From the NCBI GenBank assembly GCA_023459055.1, contig JAEWVR010000004.1, positions 310,001 through 374,000 of the forward strand: 64,000 nt of DNA, given 5' to 3'. A program made the translations under genes and the position numbers. The notes under the pieces are model-generated. The model was given only the letters and a program-made list of their open reading frames with translations. It did not search any database and was not told the origin of the DNA. Positions 9,319 through 19,352 of this stretch are shown here, in pieces. The first letter of the stretch is position 1. Each line of letters starts with the position of its first letter. The DNA comes from Fibrobacterota bacterium (lineage in GTDB: Bacteria > Fibrobacterota > Chitinivibrionia > Chitinivibrionales > Chitinispirillaceae).

Positions 9319-10872
9319 ATGTTTATTAAAAGAATTGTGGCAGGATCAGGGATTTTGCTGCTTTTATCCAGCATACTCTTTGCGGACAATCCTATTATTT
9401 CTCAACGTTATACTGCAGATCCAAACGCATTTGTTTTTAAAGATCGCGTCTATGTTATGTGCTCCAGTGACGAAGACAATCCGGGAGATGGTTATAACCT
9501 GCTCAATTACACCCTTGTATCATCAGATGATATGGTTAACTGGACTGACCACAATCTGGTATTTAAGGTTAAATCAAATACAACATGGGCAGGTCAGGCG
9601 TATGCACCGACAGCAATTGCCAGAGGCGGAAAGGTCTATCTCTATTTCCCAAATGGTACATCAGGAATCGGGGTTCTTTCTGCAGACCGGCCTGAGGGGC
9701 CTTATACGGACATGCTAGGAAAACCGATTATTGACCCAAAAGCGCCGAACTGTTCTGATATCGAATGGTTCTTTGATCCATGCATTTTCGTAGATAGTAC
9801 TGCAAGTGGTTCCCAGGCGTACCTGCTCGTTGGTGGCGGAAAACCTTATGGTAACAATTTCATCATCGTAAAAGTTAATGCAGATATGAAATCATATTCA
9901 GGAACACCGCAGAGACTGACAACTCCTGGATCGTTTGAAGGGCCGTTTCTTCACAAATACAACAACAAATATTATCTTCACTACCCGACAAACGGTGCAT
10001 CAAACATTGATTATATCATGAGTGATAACCCGATGACAGGCTGGGGATCACAAGCTCGCACGGTACTTCCAAATCCGACATTAAATGGCAAAAATATCAA
10101 CCTTGGCAATAACAGCCATGAGTCTATTATTGAATATAAGGGCAAATGGTATATGTTTTATCATGACCGTCGCCTTTCAAATTCAACCTATAAAAGAAAT
10201 GCTTGTGTCGATTATCTGAACTACAATAGTGATGGTACAATGAAAACAGTGGTTGTTACATCAGAGGGACCAGCTCAAATTAAGAACCTGAATCCTTACG
10301 ATACAATTCAGGCAGAGACTATCTGGAAACAACAGGGTATTGAAACTGAATTCTGCAATGAAGGCGGCGTGATGGTCACCAATATTTCTCAGGGTGATTA
10401 TACAAGTCTCAAAGGTGTTGATTTCGGAACTGGTGCAAAGACGTTCGAAGTTCGCGCAGCGAGTGCATCAAGCGGAGGAACCGTTGAGGTTCATCTTGAC
10501 AGCCCGACAGGAACACTTGTCGCAACCTGTACTGTTGCCGGAACAGGCGGGTGGCAGACATGGAAAACAGTAAGTTGTGATGTTACCAATTGTACCGGTG
10601 TAAAAAACGTGTATTTTGTTTACAAAGGATCGAATGAGCCATTCCGTCTCAACTGGTTCAGATTTACTCCAACCGACCCGGTAGGTGTACATGCTGCACA
10701 AAAAACAGTTGCACCGGCTTTGTATCAGAAGCCCTCAATTGTAAACCCGTTGATTACTGCACAAACTCCCGGTCGCACAACATTCGATCTTTCAGGAAAA
10801 ATTATCGAACGCACTGCTGCTGACAAACCTATTCAGCTTGCACCATCAGTTCAGATGCGTATTGTAAAGTAA
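9319..10872 (+). CDS. Secreted GH43 glycosidase with CBM6 (arabinoxylan-active)
   Basis: 517 residues: signal peptide (1-22), a five-bladed beta-propeller GH43 domain (about 25-320), a CBM6 beta-sandwich (about 330-450, starting YDTIQAETIWKQQGIETEF), and a short tail. The catalytic set is visible: base Asp34 in TADPNAF, pKa-modulating Asp153 in FFDPCIF, and acid Glu207 in FEGPF. GH43 enzymes with CBM6 are typically xylosidases or arabinofuranosidases acting on arabinoxylan, and the exact specificity is not readable. The tail contains FDLSGKIIERT, a strand motif similar to the end of type IX sorting domains. GGAGG ten bases before the ATG fixes the start. It stands alone between convergent and divergent neighbours. 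Confidence 0.88.
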   Translation: MFIKRIVAGSGILLLLSSILFADNPIISQRYTADPNAFVFKDRVYVMCSSDEDNPGDGYNLLNYTLVSSDDMVNWTDHNLVFKVKSNTTWAGQAYAPTAIARGGKVYLYFPNGTSGIGVLSADRPEGPYTDMLGKPIIDPKAPNCSDIEWFFDPCIFVDSTASGSQAYLLVGGGKPYGNNFIIVKVNADMKSYSGTPQRLTTPGSFEGPFLHKYNNKYYLHYPTNGASNIDYIMSDNPMTGWGSQARTVLPNPTLNGKNINLGNNSHESIIEYKGKWYMFYHDRRLSNSTYKRNACVDYLNYNSDGTMKTVVVTSEGPAQIKNLNPYDTIQAETIWKQQGIETEFCNEGGVMVTNISQGDYTSLKGVDFGTGAKTFEVRAASASSGGTVEVHLDSPTGTLVATCTVAGTGGWQTWKTVSCDVTNCTGVKNVYFVYKGSNEPFRLNWFRFTPTDPVGVHAAQKTVAPALYQKPSIVNPLITAQTPGRTTFDLSGKIIERTAADKPIQLAPSVQMRIVK

Positions 10873-10900
10873 TAATAGGTTCAAAAAGATTTAATTTACA

Positions 10901-10935
10901 CCCCTTGGTTCACGATTTACGTAGTGATCAAGGGG
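10901..10935. terminator. Hairpin between convergent genes
   Basis: CCCCTTGGTTCAC pairs with GTGATCAAGGGG across a ten-base loop, between the GH43 stop and the end of the minus-strand beta-helix gene. There is no strong T-run on the plus side, so terminator function is inferred from position and stem. Confidence 0.5.
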
Positions 10936-11001
10936 CATTGTAATTGTTATAGTTAATCCAATCCGGTATTCACTGTGTCAGAAAAAAATTCAATGAATTT
11001 T

Positions 11002-12483
11002 CTACTTCTTTAAACCTGCTTTTTTATGATTTGCATTTGTAATCCTTGAACCTTTAATGGAATACATTGAGAGCCCGTTATTTATCACCAGATTATTTTT
11101 AATAATTTGCAGAGATTGTTTTTTACCTGCTATCTTATTTAAAGTATGTGCATTTACTGTTCCCGCAACCAGAGATTGGACTGCACCTATATCCGGATTA
11201 CGACTTAATTCCTTAAATGGTAACTGACCCAGCACAGATGAAAGTATTACACCTTTTAATAGTGCCGGACTTTTTGTGCTTAAACTGAAATCTGCGGTTT
11301 GCAGATCATTTCCAGGTTTAAGAAAAACAGGATCTGCATTTACTACGTGAGATCCTGTAAGCTCTTTTTTAGTTCCCCCGAAATGAAGATTATAATCATA
11401 TTTAATATTTGTATTTCCATAATTGGAATTAATATTTTTTGATGCCGATGAATACAAAATATTATTATAAATATTGATATTGTTTGACCGGGTCGCCAGA
11501 ATTTCACCCTCGTCTAATTCTGCGCTTTGCTGGTTCAGATATGCTGTATTATTAACAATATCTATATTTTCAGAATGGTAAGAAAGAATACCGGCACCGC
11601 CATTATTAACCACGATATTGAACGCGATAAGAATTTTAGCTTTATATCCTCCCTCAATTGATTGATCAATAATAATTCCATTTCCGTCAGTAATTGCGCA
11701 CGGTGCATCAAACCAGGGAACATATAATCTATTTCCATATAGTTTATTTCCTGTAATTACACAATGATAACCATCTTTGGAATCAAAGTTCTGACTTTGA
11801 AAAAGAGTAATACCACTTTCCCCATATGCTGTATACCAGCAATTATTGTAAATGAAGTTGTTCTCAATTGTAATATAGTCACTTTTTGTCACACTGATAC
11901 CCGCACCCGGACAATCGAAAATGGTGCAGTTTTTAATTGTTATGTGATGATACGGTCGTCCGGTCGTCCCGGAAATACTAATACCACACCCATTGTAAAC
12001 GCCGGAAATCTTACCACTGAGATTATTGCAGCCTCCAGGCTGGTTGAGTGCGTCATTGAGTTTAATATTTGCACTATTGCCCTGAATTGTCAAACCATTG
12101 ATTTCTATATATGATGCATTGTTATCAAAGAGTATGCCATTCCAACCTTTAAACTTCAAAACAGGTTTATCGCTTAAATAGTTTTTGATAACAATCCATT
12201 TATCATTTGTACCACTATTGCTTATGGTAATTGCGTCACAATCAGAACAGGATGGATTATAAGTACCACTCATAATAAATACAGTATCCCCTGGAACAGT
12301 CTTGTCTACAGCATCCTGAATTGATGCAATTGGTGTTTGAGGCGAAAGACCATTGTTGGAAGAGGTACCTTTGGTATTACTGATATAGTAATTTTTTGCG
12401 AAAACAGATGAGAAAAGAAGGCTGGTGGTGAGAAGGGAAAGTACTACATTTCTGCTACATGATAGTTTAAGCGCTTTAATCAT
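11002..12483 (-). CDS. Secreted right-handed beta-helix protein, paralog 1
   Basis: About 493 residues from ATG 12483, with a signal peptide ending SSVFA before KNYYISN. The next part resembles DUF1565 and pectate-lyase-like starts (SIQDAV followed by PGDTVFIMSGTY). Many parallel-beta-helix coils follow, rich in N-N and I-x-I patterns (ITIENNFIYNN, INIYNNILYSS). Folds of this kind are used by polysaccharide lyases, epimerases and hydrolases. No catalytic residues can be assigned safely. It is very similar to the gene at 13461-14819 but has about 45 extra C-terminal residues, including MYSIKGSRI. It is the last gene of the exopolysaccharide locus and overlaps the deacetylase stop by eight bases, so it probably modifies or trims the polymer outside the cell. 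Confidence 0.8.
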   Translation of the reverse strand: MIKALKLSCSRNVVLSLLTTSLLFSSVFAKNYYISNTKGTSSNNGLSPQTPIASIQDAVDKTVPGDTVFIMSGTYNPSCSDCDAITISNSGTNDKWIVIKNYLSDKPVLKFKGWNGILFDNNASYIEINGLTIQGNSANIKLNDALNQPGGCNNLSGKISGVYNGCGISISGTTGRPYHHITIKNCTIFDCPGAGISVTKSDYITIENNFIYNNCWYTAYGESGITLFQSQNFDSKDGYHCVITGNKLYGNRLYVPWFDAPCAITDGNGIIIDQSIEGGYKAKILIAFNIVVNNGGAGILSYHSENIDIVNNTAYLNQQSAELDEGEILATRSNNINIYNNILYSSASKNINSNYGNTNIKYDYNLHFGGTKKELTGSHVVNADPVFLKPGNDLQTADFSLSTKSPALLKGVILSSVLGQLPFKELSRNPDIGAVQSLVAGTVNAHTLNKIAGKKQSLQIIKNNLVINNGLSMYSIKGSRITNANHKKAGLKK

Positions 12484-13366
12484 CGGAGTAATTCCATATC
12501 CTTTTGAAAAATGTTTTAAGTATTGAATTGAGACCAATCAATTCTGCGCATAGAATGCTTATTGAAGCACGGTCATCAATTTCGATTCCATTCAAAGTAT
12601 AGCGACTACTTTCGTAATTCACAACACCGTATTTAATATTTCTTGCAGTCTTATAATTCGACTTCCGGACATGCTCGATTTCACGATTTGAAAAATCTCC
12701 ATTGGGATACGCAAAATGAGAAATTTCAATGCCCAGAAGGTTCTCAAGATCATTTTTTGATTCACTTATTTCATTAAAACACTCCGAGTCAGTACAATTA
12801 ACAAGGATCGGATGAAATCTGGAGTGTGAACCGAAAAGTACATAGGGTGATAATGCTTTTAGTTCAGAAGCATTAAGCGCATGTCGATCTGAAAACTCTT
12901 TCTCCGGCTCATATCCACATTCCATTTTAAGCTGTGAAATAAATCTTGAATTTGGCATAGTTTTAAGCTTTGATGCAGACACAATGTTTTCTTTCCACCA
13001 GTAATGACGATTTGTACAAATTATCCGGCTGCATAAGTAAATTAGAGGCCTGATTGAAAATTCCCTGAATACCGGAAGAAGATTGAAATTACCCTTATGT
13101 CCATCATCAAACGTAATTATACATGCATTCTCTGGAAGTGAAACTGACGGTCTTTTATCTGATAACATTTGTTCAAGATCATCCATATTGATAAATGAAA
13201 AATATTTTGAAAGAAATTTAACATGTTTTAAGAATATTTTATAATCGGGATCATGATAAATAAGTATAACGATTTTGTTTTTCAGAACTACTTTTTTGTA
13301 AACATAAAACAACCCTGAAAAACGGACTATCACACCGACAACCTCTCTGATTATGTGTATAATCAT
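12476..13366 (-). CDS. Polysaccharide deacetylase (CE4/NodB family)
   Basis: A 296-residue protein with the NodB signature: TFDDG (metal and base aspartates), the histidine pair in SHSRFHPIL (HxxxxH-type metal site) and FAYPNGDFS. CE4 enzymes remove N- or O-acetyl groups from glycans in a metal-dependent way. Its N-terminus is hydrophobic (VVGVIVRFSGLFYVY) and could anchor it in the inner membrane. AAAGGA lies seven bases before the start. It sits between two paralogous beta-helix genes at the distal end of the exopolysaccharide operon, so the likely substrate is the exported polymer. A role on peptidoglycan is the alternative. Confidence 0.87.
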   Translation of the reverse strand: MIIHIIREVVGVIVRFSGLFYVYKKVVLKNKIVILIYHDPDYKIFLKHVKFLSKYFSFINMDDLEQMLSDKRPSVSLPENACIITFDDGHKGNFNLLPVFREFSIRPLIYLCSRIICTNRHYWWKENIVSASKLKTMPNSRFISQLKMECGYEPEKEFSDRHALNASELKALSPYVLFGSHSRFHPILVNCTDSECFNEISESKNDLENLLGIEISHFAYPNGDFSNREIEHVRKSNYKTARNIKYGVVNYESSRYTLNGIEIDDRASISILCAELIGLNSILKTFFKRIWNYSDD

Positions 13367-13460
13367 AACAGCATCCTTTACATGTGAAATTTTGTATCAG
13401 TACATGATTACTTCTTCAAATTATTAAATCGTGATAAAAATCATTAATAATTATTAGTGA

Positions 13461-14819
13461 TCATCTTTTATTAGCAGTCTTTTTTGTTTTGTCTGCATTT
13501 ACAGCTCCTGCTACCGGAGATTGAACCGCTCCAATATCAGGATTATCCGTTGATTCTTCAAATGCCTTTTGATCCAGCACGGATGAAATTTTAACGCCTC
13601 TTGACAATGCAGGACTTTTTGTGCTTAAACCGAAATCAGCTTCCTGCAGATCATTGGCTGGTTTAAGGAAAACAGGATCTTCATTTATTACGTGAGCTCC
13701 GGTTATCTCTGCTCCAGTTCCCCCAAAATGGAGGTTATAATCATAGTTAATCTTTGTATTTTTATAATTGGAATTAATTTTTTTTGATGCCGATGAATAC
13801 AGAATGTTATTGTAAATGTTAATTTTATTTGACCGGTTTACCACAATTTCACCATCATTAATTTCAGCGCTTTGCTGATTTTGATATGCAGTGTTATTAA
13901 TAATGTCAACATTTTCAGAATGATAGGAAAGGATACCGGCGCCGCCATTATTAACCACAATATTGAAAGCGATCAAAATTTTTGCTTTATATCCTCCGTT
14001 TATTGATTGATCAATAATAATTCCATTCCCGTCAGTAATTTTACAGGGTGCATCAAACCATGGAACATATAACCTGTTACCATATATTTTATTTCCCGTA
14101 ATTACACAATGATAACCATCATTTGAATCATGGTTCTGATTTTCATAAAGAGTAATACCACTTTCACCATACACTGTATACCAGCAATTATTGTAGATGT
14201 AGTTATTTTCAATTATAATGTAGTCACTTTTTGTTGCACTGATACCAGCTCCCGGACAATCAAAAATGGTACAGTTTTTAATTTTAATATGATGGTTCGG
14301 GTGTCCGGTTTTCCCGGAAATACTGATTCCACATCCATTATAAATCCCGGAAATTTTTCCGTTAAGATTGTTGCATCCACCAGGTTGATAAAGTGCATCA
14401 TTAAGCGTAATGCCGCCACTATTACCCTGAACTGTCACACCATTGATTTCGATATAGGATACTCCGTTCTCAAGAAGTACTCCATTCCAACCTGTAAACT
14501 TTAAAAGTGGTTTATCATTTGAATAATTCTTAATTACAATCCATTTATCATTGGTACCACTACGACTAATAGAAATTGCAGCACATTCAGAACAGGATGG
14601 ATTATAAGTGCCACTCATGATAAACACTGTATCCCCTGGAATAGTCTTATCTACAGCGTCCTGAATTGATGAAACTGGTGTTTTAGGTGAAAGACCATTA
14701 TTGGAAGGACATCCCCTGGTATTACTGATATAGTAATTTTTCGCAAAAACAGGTGAGAAAAGAAGACAGATCCAAAGGAAGAGTTTTGCTGCAGTCAGGT
14801 TGATTACATGAATACTCAT
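13461..14819 (-). CDS. Secreted right-handed beta-helix protein, paralog 2
   Basis: A 452-residue near copy of the protein encoded at 11002-12483. After different signal-peptide residues, both run together from AKNYYISNT through the helix to NPDIGAVQS. They share details such as NGCGISISG, YGESGITL and DGNGIIIDQS. This copy stops at NADKTKKTANKR and lacks the longer C-terminal tail of its paralog. AAAGG eight bases upstream supports the start. The two genes flank the deacetylase, which points to a local duplication. Its function is probably extracellular glycan binding or cleavage, inferred from fold and operon only. Confidence 0.8.
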   Translation of the reverse strand: MSIHVINLTAAKLFLWICLLFSPVFAKNYYISNTRGCPSNNGLSPKTPVSSIQDAVDKTIPGDTVFIMSGTYNPSCSECAAISISRSGTNDKWIVIKNYSNDKPLLKFTGWNGVLLENGVSYIEINGVTVQGNSGGITLNDALYQPGGCNNLNGKISGIYNGCGISISGKTGHPNHHIKIKNCTIFDCPGAGISATKSDYIIIENNYIYNNCWYTVYGESGITLYENQNHDSNDGYHCVITGNKIYGNRLYVPWFDAPCKITDGNGIIIDQSINGGYKAKILIAFNIVVNNGGAGILSYHSENVDIINNTAYQNQQSAEINDGEIVVNRSNKINIYNNILYSSASKKINSNYKNTKINYDYNLHFGGTGAEITGAHVINEDPVFLKPANDLQEADFGLSTKSPALSRGVKISSVLDQKAFEESTDNPDIGAVQSPVAGAVNADKTKKTANKR

Positions 14820-14925
14820 AATACAAGCCTTTACATGATTACTGTTTGATTTTATTGAATGGTTACTTCAAATTATGATCCTTTTTATGCCTGCAATTAT
14901 TCAATGTATCTCTATTTATTTTCAT

Positions 14926-16329
14926 TCAGGTGATAGTTCTTTTATGAATCATGCTTATCACGATTTTAATATTTCCGGCCAGTGCGACTCTTGATTTCTT
15001 AAATAGTAAAGGTACAAACAGTGCAAAATATAGCATCGGTGAATAAATAATGCCACATAAAGCAATTGCACAACATAATCCCCAAAAAAATATCAGGGTG
15101 AATGATAGTTTACTTTTATACCTCGTATAGAAATAATTTATCAGAAATAACGATGGTAATCCGCAAAGTAAAGCATATCCATACCCTCTTACTGACATAG
15201 TAAAATTAAGGAAAAAAACTGATGATCCAATGATAATGGTTGCAAGCAATAGATTGAAAAGTGCCGTTTCCAGGTTTTTTCCAAGAACATTCAAGACCGC
15301 AATATGAAGTTGAAAAACAGATATTGCACAGAAATAGATTGAAATAAATGGATAAATTTGGAGAACCGGTAACCATTCATACCCAATTACAAATGGAATA
15401 AACCAGGGTGCAATCATTCCAAAGCATATTAAAGGTATGGCAATAGAGATAAGTTGAAGTTGCATACCCCTTTTTACAACAGAAGAAATATCTTTATTTT
15501 GACGGTTATACTCGGCTATTACTCCAAGCGACATTTTCCTTGTTACTTCTCTTATAAATCCAAGTGATTCAACAATTCGAAAGCTTAATGTATAATAGCC
15601 CGTTGCTTTTGGCCCGACAAATGTAGTGATTAATAACGGTGCCGCAATAGAACATAACATTCCTGATGCGTTTGAAAATGCATAAGCAGAACCATATTTA
15701 ATCATTTTGATCATTTCCGGAATGTCAAAATTAAACCTGGGTAAATATTTAGTACTACAAATTCCAAATATTACAAGCATTATTTCATGGGACCACCAAC
15801 CTATTACAGGAGCCCAAAAACCAAATTTCAGAAGAGCGCATGGTATTGCACCTGCATAATAAGCAAGCTGCGCTAATAGCTCTGCTATAGCGATCTGCTT
15901 AAAATTAAGATTTCGTTGAATTATCGAAAAAGATACTTCATTAAAAAAAGATAATGGTAACACACATACCATAACTGGAATAACAATTTTTAATATTGGT
16001 AAATGGGTGAAGACTGAAATCACCGGAGATATAATAAAGGAAAAAAGAATACATAGCAGAGAACTGAAAAAGAGTATCGTAAATCCTGTGTGAAGTTGAT
16101 TCTTACTGATATTCTCAGGTAAACGAATCAGATATGGGCTTATACCAATTGACGCAACTACATAAAGATACAATTCAAAAGCTGCAGCTGTACCATAAAT
16201 ACCAAGATTTTGAGCGCCTATAACTCTACTGAGAAAGAATGATCCTCCGACAGTAATCAGAATTCCGGCAAATTGCCGTAAAGCAAGATATACAGAACCG
16301 GATAAAATGGTTGACTTTAAGGATGTCAT
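14926..16329 (-). CDS. Wzx-type polysaccharide flippase (MOP superfamily)
   Basis: A 467-residue integral membrane protein with about 12-14 hydrophobic segments from end to end. It opens with GSVYLALRQFAGILITVGGSF, the usual look of Wzx/RfbX flippases. It would move the undecaprenyl-linked repeat unit from the inner to the outer face of the cytoplasmic membrane. The start overlaps the end of the upstream GT2 gene as ATGA, indicating translational coupling. The presence of an initiating transferase, Wzy-like, Wzc-like and Wza genes upstream makes a Wzx/Wzy-dependent pathway the best reading. Confidence 0.88.
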   Translation of the reverse strand: MTSLKSTILSGSVYLALRQFAGILITVGGSFFLSRVIGAQNLGIYGTAAAFELYLYVVASIGISPYLIRLPENISKNQLHTGFTILFFSSLLCILFSFIISPVISVFTHLPILKIVIPVMVCVLPLSFFNEVSFSIIQRNLNFKQIAIAELLAQLAYYAGAIPCALLKFGFWAPVIGWWSHEIMLVIFGICSTKYLPRFNFDIPEMIKMIKYGSAYAFSNASGMLCSIAAPLLITTFVGPKATGYYTLSFRIVESLGFIREVTRKMSLGVIAEYNRQNKDISSVVKRGMQLQLISIAIPLICFGMIAPWFIPFVIGYEWLPVLQIYPFISIYFCAISVFQLHIAVLNVLGKNLETALFNLLLATIIIGSSVFFLNFTMSVRGYGYALLCGLPSLFLINYFYTRYKSKLSFTLIFFWGLCCAIALCGIIYSPMLYFALFVPLLFKKSRVALAGNIKIVISMIHKRTIT

Positions 16330-17291
16330 ATTTTTACATATATTGTTTTCTCTGATAATTTTTTATCAGGAAAGAAAAAGAAAAAACCGGTTATACCTGA
16401 AATATCTCTCAGGAATGTCGCTATAAAAGTTTCCAAAAGACTGACCTTCCGGTTAATTAAATATTTTAGTATAATAAAAAAAGGGTATAAAAATATAAAC
16501 CAGCCTGAAAATGTAAATGATGCAGCAATGGATATCAGAAGTATTGCTAAAAATCTTTGATGTTTAACAATGGTTTTAATACAGTAGTAATTTGTAAGAT
16601 TTTCTCTGTAAAGAACACCATCATAAAGATGATTACCTTTTAAAAATCTTGTAAAAATGCGTGAGAAAGAATCATAATTTACTGTATGGTGAGTAGCAAT
16701 CTGTAGTGGAATTCTATAAAAATTATATCTGTTTTTCCTTAATCTAAAAACAAAATCCATATCTTCATTTTCAAGTAAATATGACTTGAAACCATTAAGT
16801 TCTTTAAAGATCTCCTTTTTAATAAAAAATATTCCACCAAGATCAGAACTTTGAATGCTACTTTTTACATTATACCGATCTTTACTATATGAACATTTAT
16901 TCCAATGGGAATCATAAAATTGCTCCGATAGTTTTCCGGAAACTGCATCATATTTAAGTCCATCAGAATTTGAGTATACTTCTTTTATAAAATTTTTATT
17001 AACGACCATATCACCATCAATAAAAAGTAGTGTATCTCCTTTTGATAGTGATGCACCGGTATTTCTGGCAATTGGCGCATTCATAGCTCCCGAAATCTGA
17101 TATACTGATATTGTGTGATCAAACCGTTCCTTTAAAACAGTAATCGTATTGTCAGTTGATGATGAATCGATATATATAATTTCATAGTTATTTATAGATG
17201 ATGCTTCCAATGAAATAAAAACACTCTCTATGCAATTAACAATTGTATACAATTGATTTCTTGCAATAATAATACAAGATAAAAAAGCCAT
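16326..17291 (-). CDS. Family 2 glycosyltransferase
   Basis: About 321 residues with a GT-A fold: SCIIIARNQ at the start, YIDSSSTDNT for nucleotide binding, the metal-binding DxD-like LFIDGDM, and LLENEDMDFVFRLR as the acceptor-side ED motif. Hydrophobic segments near the C-terminus suggest membrane association. The enzyme adds one sugar to the growing lipid-linked repeat unit; donor and linkage are unknown. ATG 17291 is preferred over ATG 17303 because an AGGA element lies about ten bases upstream of it. The 5' end is adjacent to or overlaps the end of the GT4 gene, and the stop overlaps the flippase start. Confidence 0.85.
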   Translation of the reverse strand: MAFLSCIIIARNQLYTIVNCIESVFISLEASSINNYEIIYIDSSSTDNTITVLKERFDHTISVYQISGAMNAPIARNTGASLSKGDTLLFIDGDMVVNKNFIKEVYSNSDGLKYDAVSGKLSEQFYDSHWNKCSYSKDRYNVKSSIQSSDLGGIFFIKKEIFKELNGFKSYLLENEDMDFVFRLRKNRYNFYRIPLQIATHHTVNYDSFSRIFTRFLKGNHLYDGVLYRENLTNYYCIKTIVKHQRFLAILLISIAASFTFSGWFIFLYPFFIILKYLINRKVSLLETFIATFLRDISGITGFFFFFPDKKLSEKTIYVKI

Positions 17292-17296
17292 TCCAA

Positions 17297-18388
17297 TTAC
17301 CATCCTGTATATAAATGAGTATAAATATTTTCAAGCTGATTGGAATAAACAGTTGAAATAAAATGCTCCTGAGCATAGTTAAAATTATGATGAGCAATCT
17401 GTAAATAGGTATTTCTGTCTTTAAGAAGAAATACAATTGCATCTGCAATTTTTTCCGGATCTGCATTTTCAAGCAGAACACCATGCCTGCCATTTTCGAA
17501 AAAGTCAGGTATGCCACCTACTGCGGTAGCTACAACAGGAAGTCCAAAAGCCATTGCCTCGATAATTGATATCGGCATTCCTTCTGCATAAGACGGCAAA
17601 ATGAAAGCATATACTCTTGAAAATACTTGTGGTTTATATTCTGCATTTACATAACCAAGAAACTCAATATTATTTGTATTTAAATTTTTTGCAGCTTCTT
17701 TCATATCTTTAAGCCCGTTCCCATCACCACCAACAAGTAATTTAGTTTGAGGAAATTGAGATAATACTCTGGGTAATGCATCTACAGTTTCAAATATGCC
17801 TTTCTCTTTTATTATTCGTGACAAAAAAAGTATCTCAGGATTTTTACATTCAAGACGTTTGGTAATAAGTGAATTAATATTTAGATCTTTAGTCAGGTCA
17901 ACATCAAATGCATTTGCCATTAAAAGTATTGGTTGTTTAAAACCCCATTTTTCAAGGCAATTCTTTTTATGTCTTGACAGGACAATAAAGAGATCAGCTT
18001 TCCCGAAAACATATTTGAATAAATGAAGATATACTCCAGTGATCTTTTGTTCAAACCAGAGAAACCAGCCATGAAAGTGAACAATTACTTTTCTTTTCCT
18101 GTTTTTGGCAAGAATTATAAACACAGCATCTCTGAGTGTTGATTTAAAATCAAGTGTCGGATTTATGTGAATGATATCATAACGGTTAGCTGTTATTTTT
18201 ATTACAAATAATAAATAATCTCTTAGAAGACGGTAAAAAGTATATAATGGTATGCGTTTTGATTCATAGGTGCGTGAACCGCATTCAAAATGATCAATTT
18301 TTTGAGTAAACTGCTTACTCAATGTTTTGTAAAGACTACCGATTCCACCAGCTTCTTGAAACTCCCGGTGTACTATTAATGTTTTCAT
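17297..18388 (-). CDS. Family 4 glycosyltransferase
   Basis: About 363 residues with a GT-B fold. The N-terminal half begins MKTLIVHREFQEAGGIGSL. The C-terminal donor-binding half carries LFLSRIIKEKGI and the EX7E-type segment PSYAEGMPISIIEAMAFGLP. The enzyme is retaining and uses a nucleotide-sugar donor in the cytoplasm. ATG 18388 is chosen because GAGGG lies seven bases upstream; the longer frame to 18436 adds residues that do not fit the family. It belongs to the exopolysaccharide operon and is followed directly by the GT2 gene. Confidence 0.88.
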   Translation of the reverse strand: MKTLIVHREFQEAGGIGSLYKTLSKQFTQKIDHFECGSRTYESKRIPLYTFYRLLRDYLLFVIKITANRYDIIHINPTLDFKSTLRDAVFIILAKNRKRKVIVHFHGWFLWFEQKITGVYLHLFKYVFGKADLFIVLSRHKKNCLEKWGFKQPILLMANAFDVDLTKDLNINSLITKRLECKNPEILFLSRIIKEKGIFETVDALPRVLSQFPQTKLLVGGDGNGLKDMKEAAKNLNTNNIEFLGYVNAEYKPQVFSRVYAFILPSYAEGMPISIIEAMAFGLPVVATAVGGIPDFFENGRHGVLLENADPEKIADAIVFLLKDRNTYLQIAHHNFNYAQEHFISTVYSNQLENIYTHLYTGW

Positions 18389-18598
18389 TTCTACGCCCTC
18401 ATAAAATGAACAACACTTTATTTGTAAGTTAATCATTATGTCATTGTTTTACAAAAACATATACCTTGTAGATTAAACATGAATATTATTCATATTCTTC
18501 ACCAGTTCTCAAAAGTAATTCGAATTATACAATGCAAAAAAATAAATTACCAGCAATTGTACGATCGGTACTGATTTGTTATAAATTACTTTTTCATC

Positions 18599-19300
18599 CT
18601 ATTTAGATTTCGATTCATTCTTGCCTATAGGTTTAATAACCATTATGGATTTCACGAATCCAAGGCAATATTCATTTACAAATATGGATTCAGGAAATAG
18701 TTTTCTCAATTGGACTTTAGAAAGTAAATGTACACTTTCAGCAACTTCCGATGCTTTCGTTTTTGTCTCATGTCTACCCATCCAGCCCAAACTGAAATTT
18801 TGAATTAGAATTATTTTTAACCATAAAGGCATGTAATGAAAACCAGGAAATAAAAAGTGTGGCTCTAAAGGAAACCAGTAATTTGGTGTTTGTATAAAGA
18901 AGCCTTTACCCTTACGCATTATTGCGTTTGCCATTTCTTTTTGCCTTTGAAAGTCCCCGACATGTTCGATCACACTATTTGAAAAGATAATGTCAAAATA
19001 TTGATCGTTATATTGTGATAAATCACATGCATCTCCAACAATTGAGTGTATATTATCAGCACAAGTTTTCTGGATTTCAAGGTTTAATAGTAAAATTTCG
19101 ATGTTCGTTTTTTTTTCATAGCCCATTTGTTTCCAGTAATCATAAGTTCCACCAAGGTCAAGTATTTTTATTGGCCTGCCGAAAAGTAATTCCGGGAAAT
19201 ATTGTTCAAACACCTTCATTCGATTTTTTCTGGCTTTACTTGCAAATGAGTTTTGATTTTCCAGGTTCCCTATGGATTGTAATAATGTAAGACTTTCCAT
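18599..19300 (-). CDS. Class I SAM-dependent methyltransferase
   Basis: A 233-residue Rossmann-fold methyltransferase. Motif I appears as IKILDLGGTYDYW, the acidic strand-2 region follows, and the Methyltransf_11 core appears as YFDIIFSNSVIEHVGD. It probably methylates a sugar of the repeat unit or a lipid-linked intermediate, judged only from its place between the polymerase and GT genes. No substrate determinants are visible. A 210-base spacer separates it from the GT4 gene. Confidence 0.82.
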   Translation of the reverse strand: MESLTLLQSIGNLENQNSFASKARKNRMKVFEQYFPELLFGRPIKILDLGGTYDYWKQMGYEKKTNIEILLLNLEIQKTCADNIHSIVGDACDLSQYNDQYFDIIFSNSVIEHVGDFQRQKEMANAIMRKGKGFFIQTPNYWFPLEPHFLFPGFHYMPLWLKIILIQNFSLGWMGRHETKTKASEVAESVHLLSKVQLRKLFPESIFVNEYCLGFVKSIMVIKPIGKNESKSK

Positions 19301-19352
19301 TTGTTATGTCCGATTCTTTAATATATTTATATTCAGTTCAATTTACTTATCA

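Noticed and set aside
14130..14504. Plus-strand frame opposite the beta-helix gene
   Set aside because: A similar shadow appears opposite the paralog, as expected from the shared coding sequence rather than a real antisense gene.
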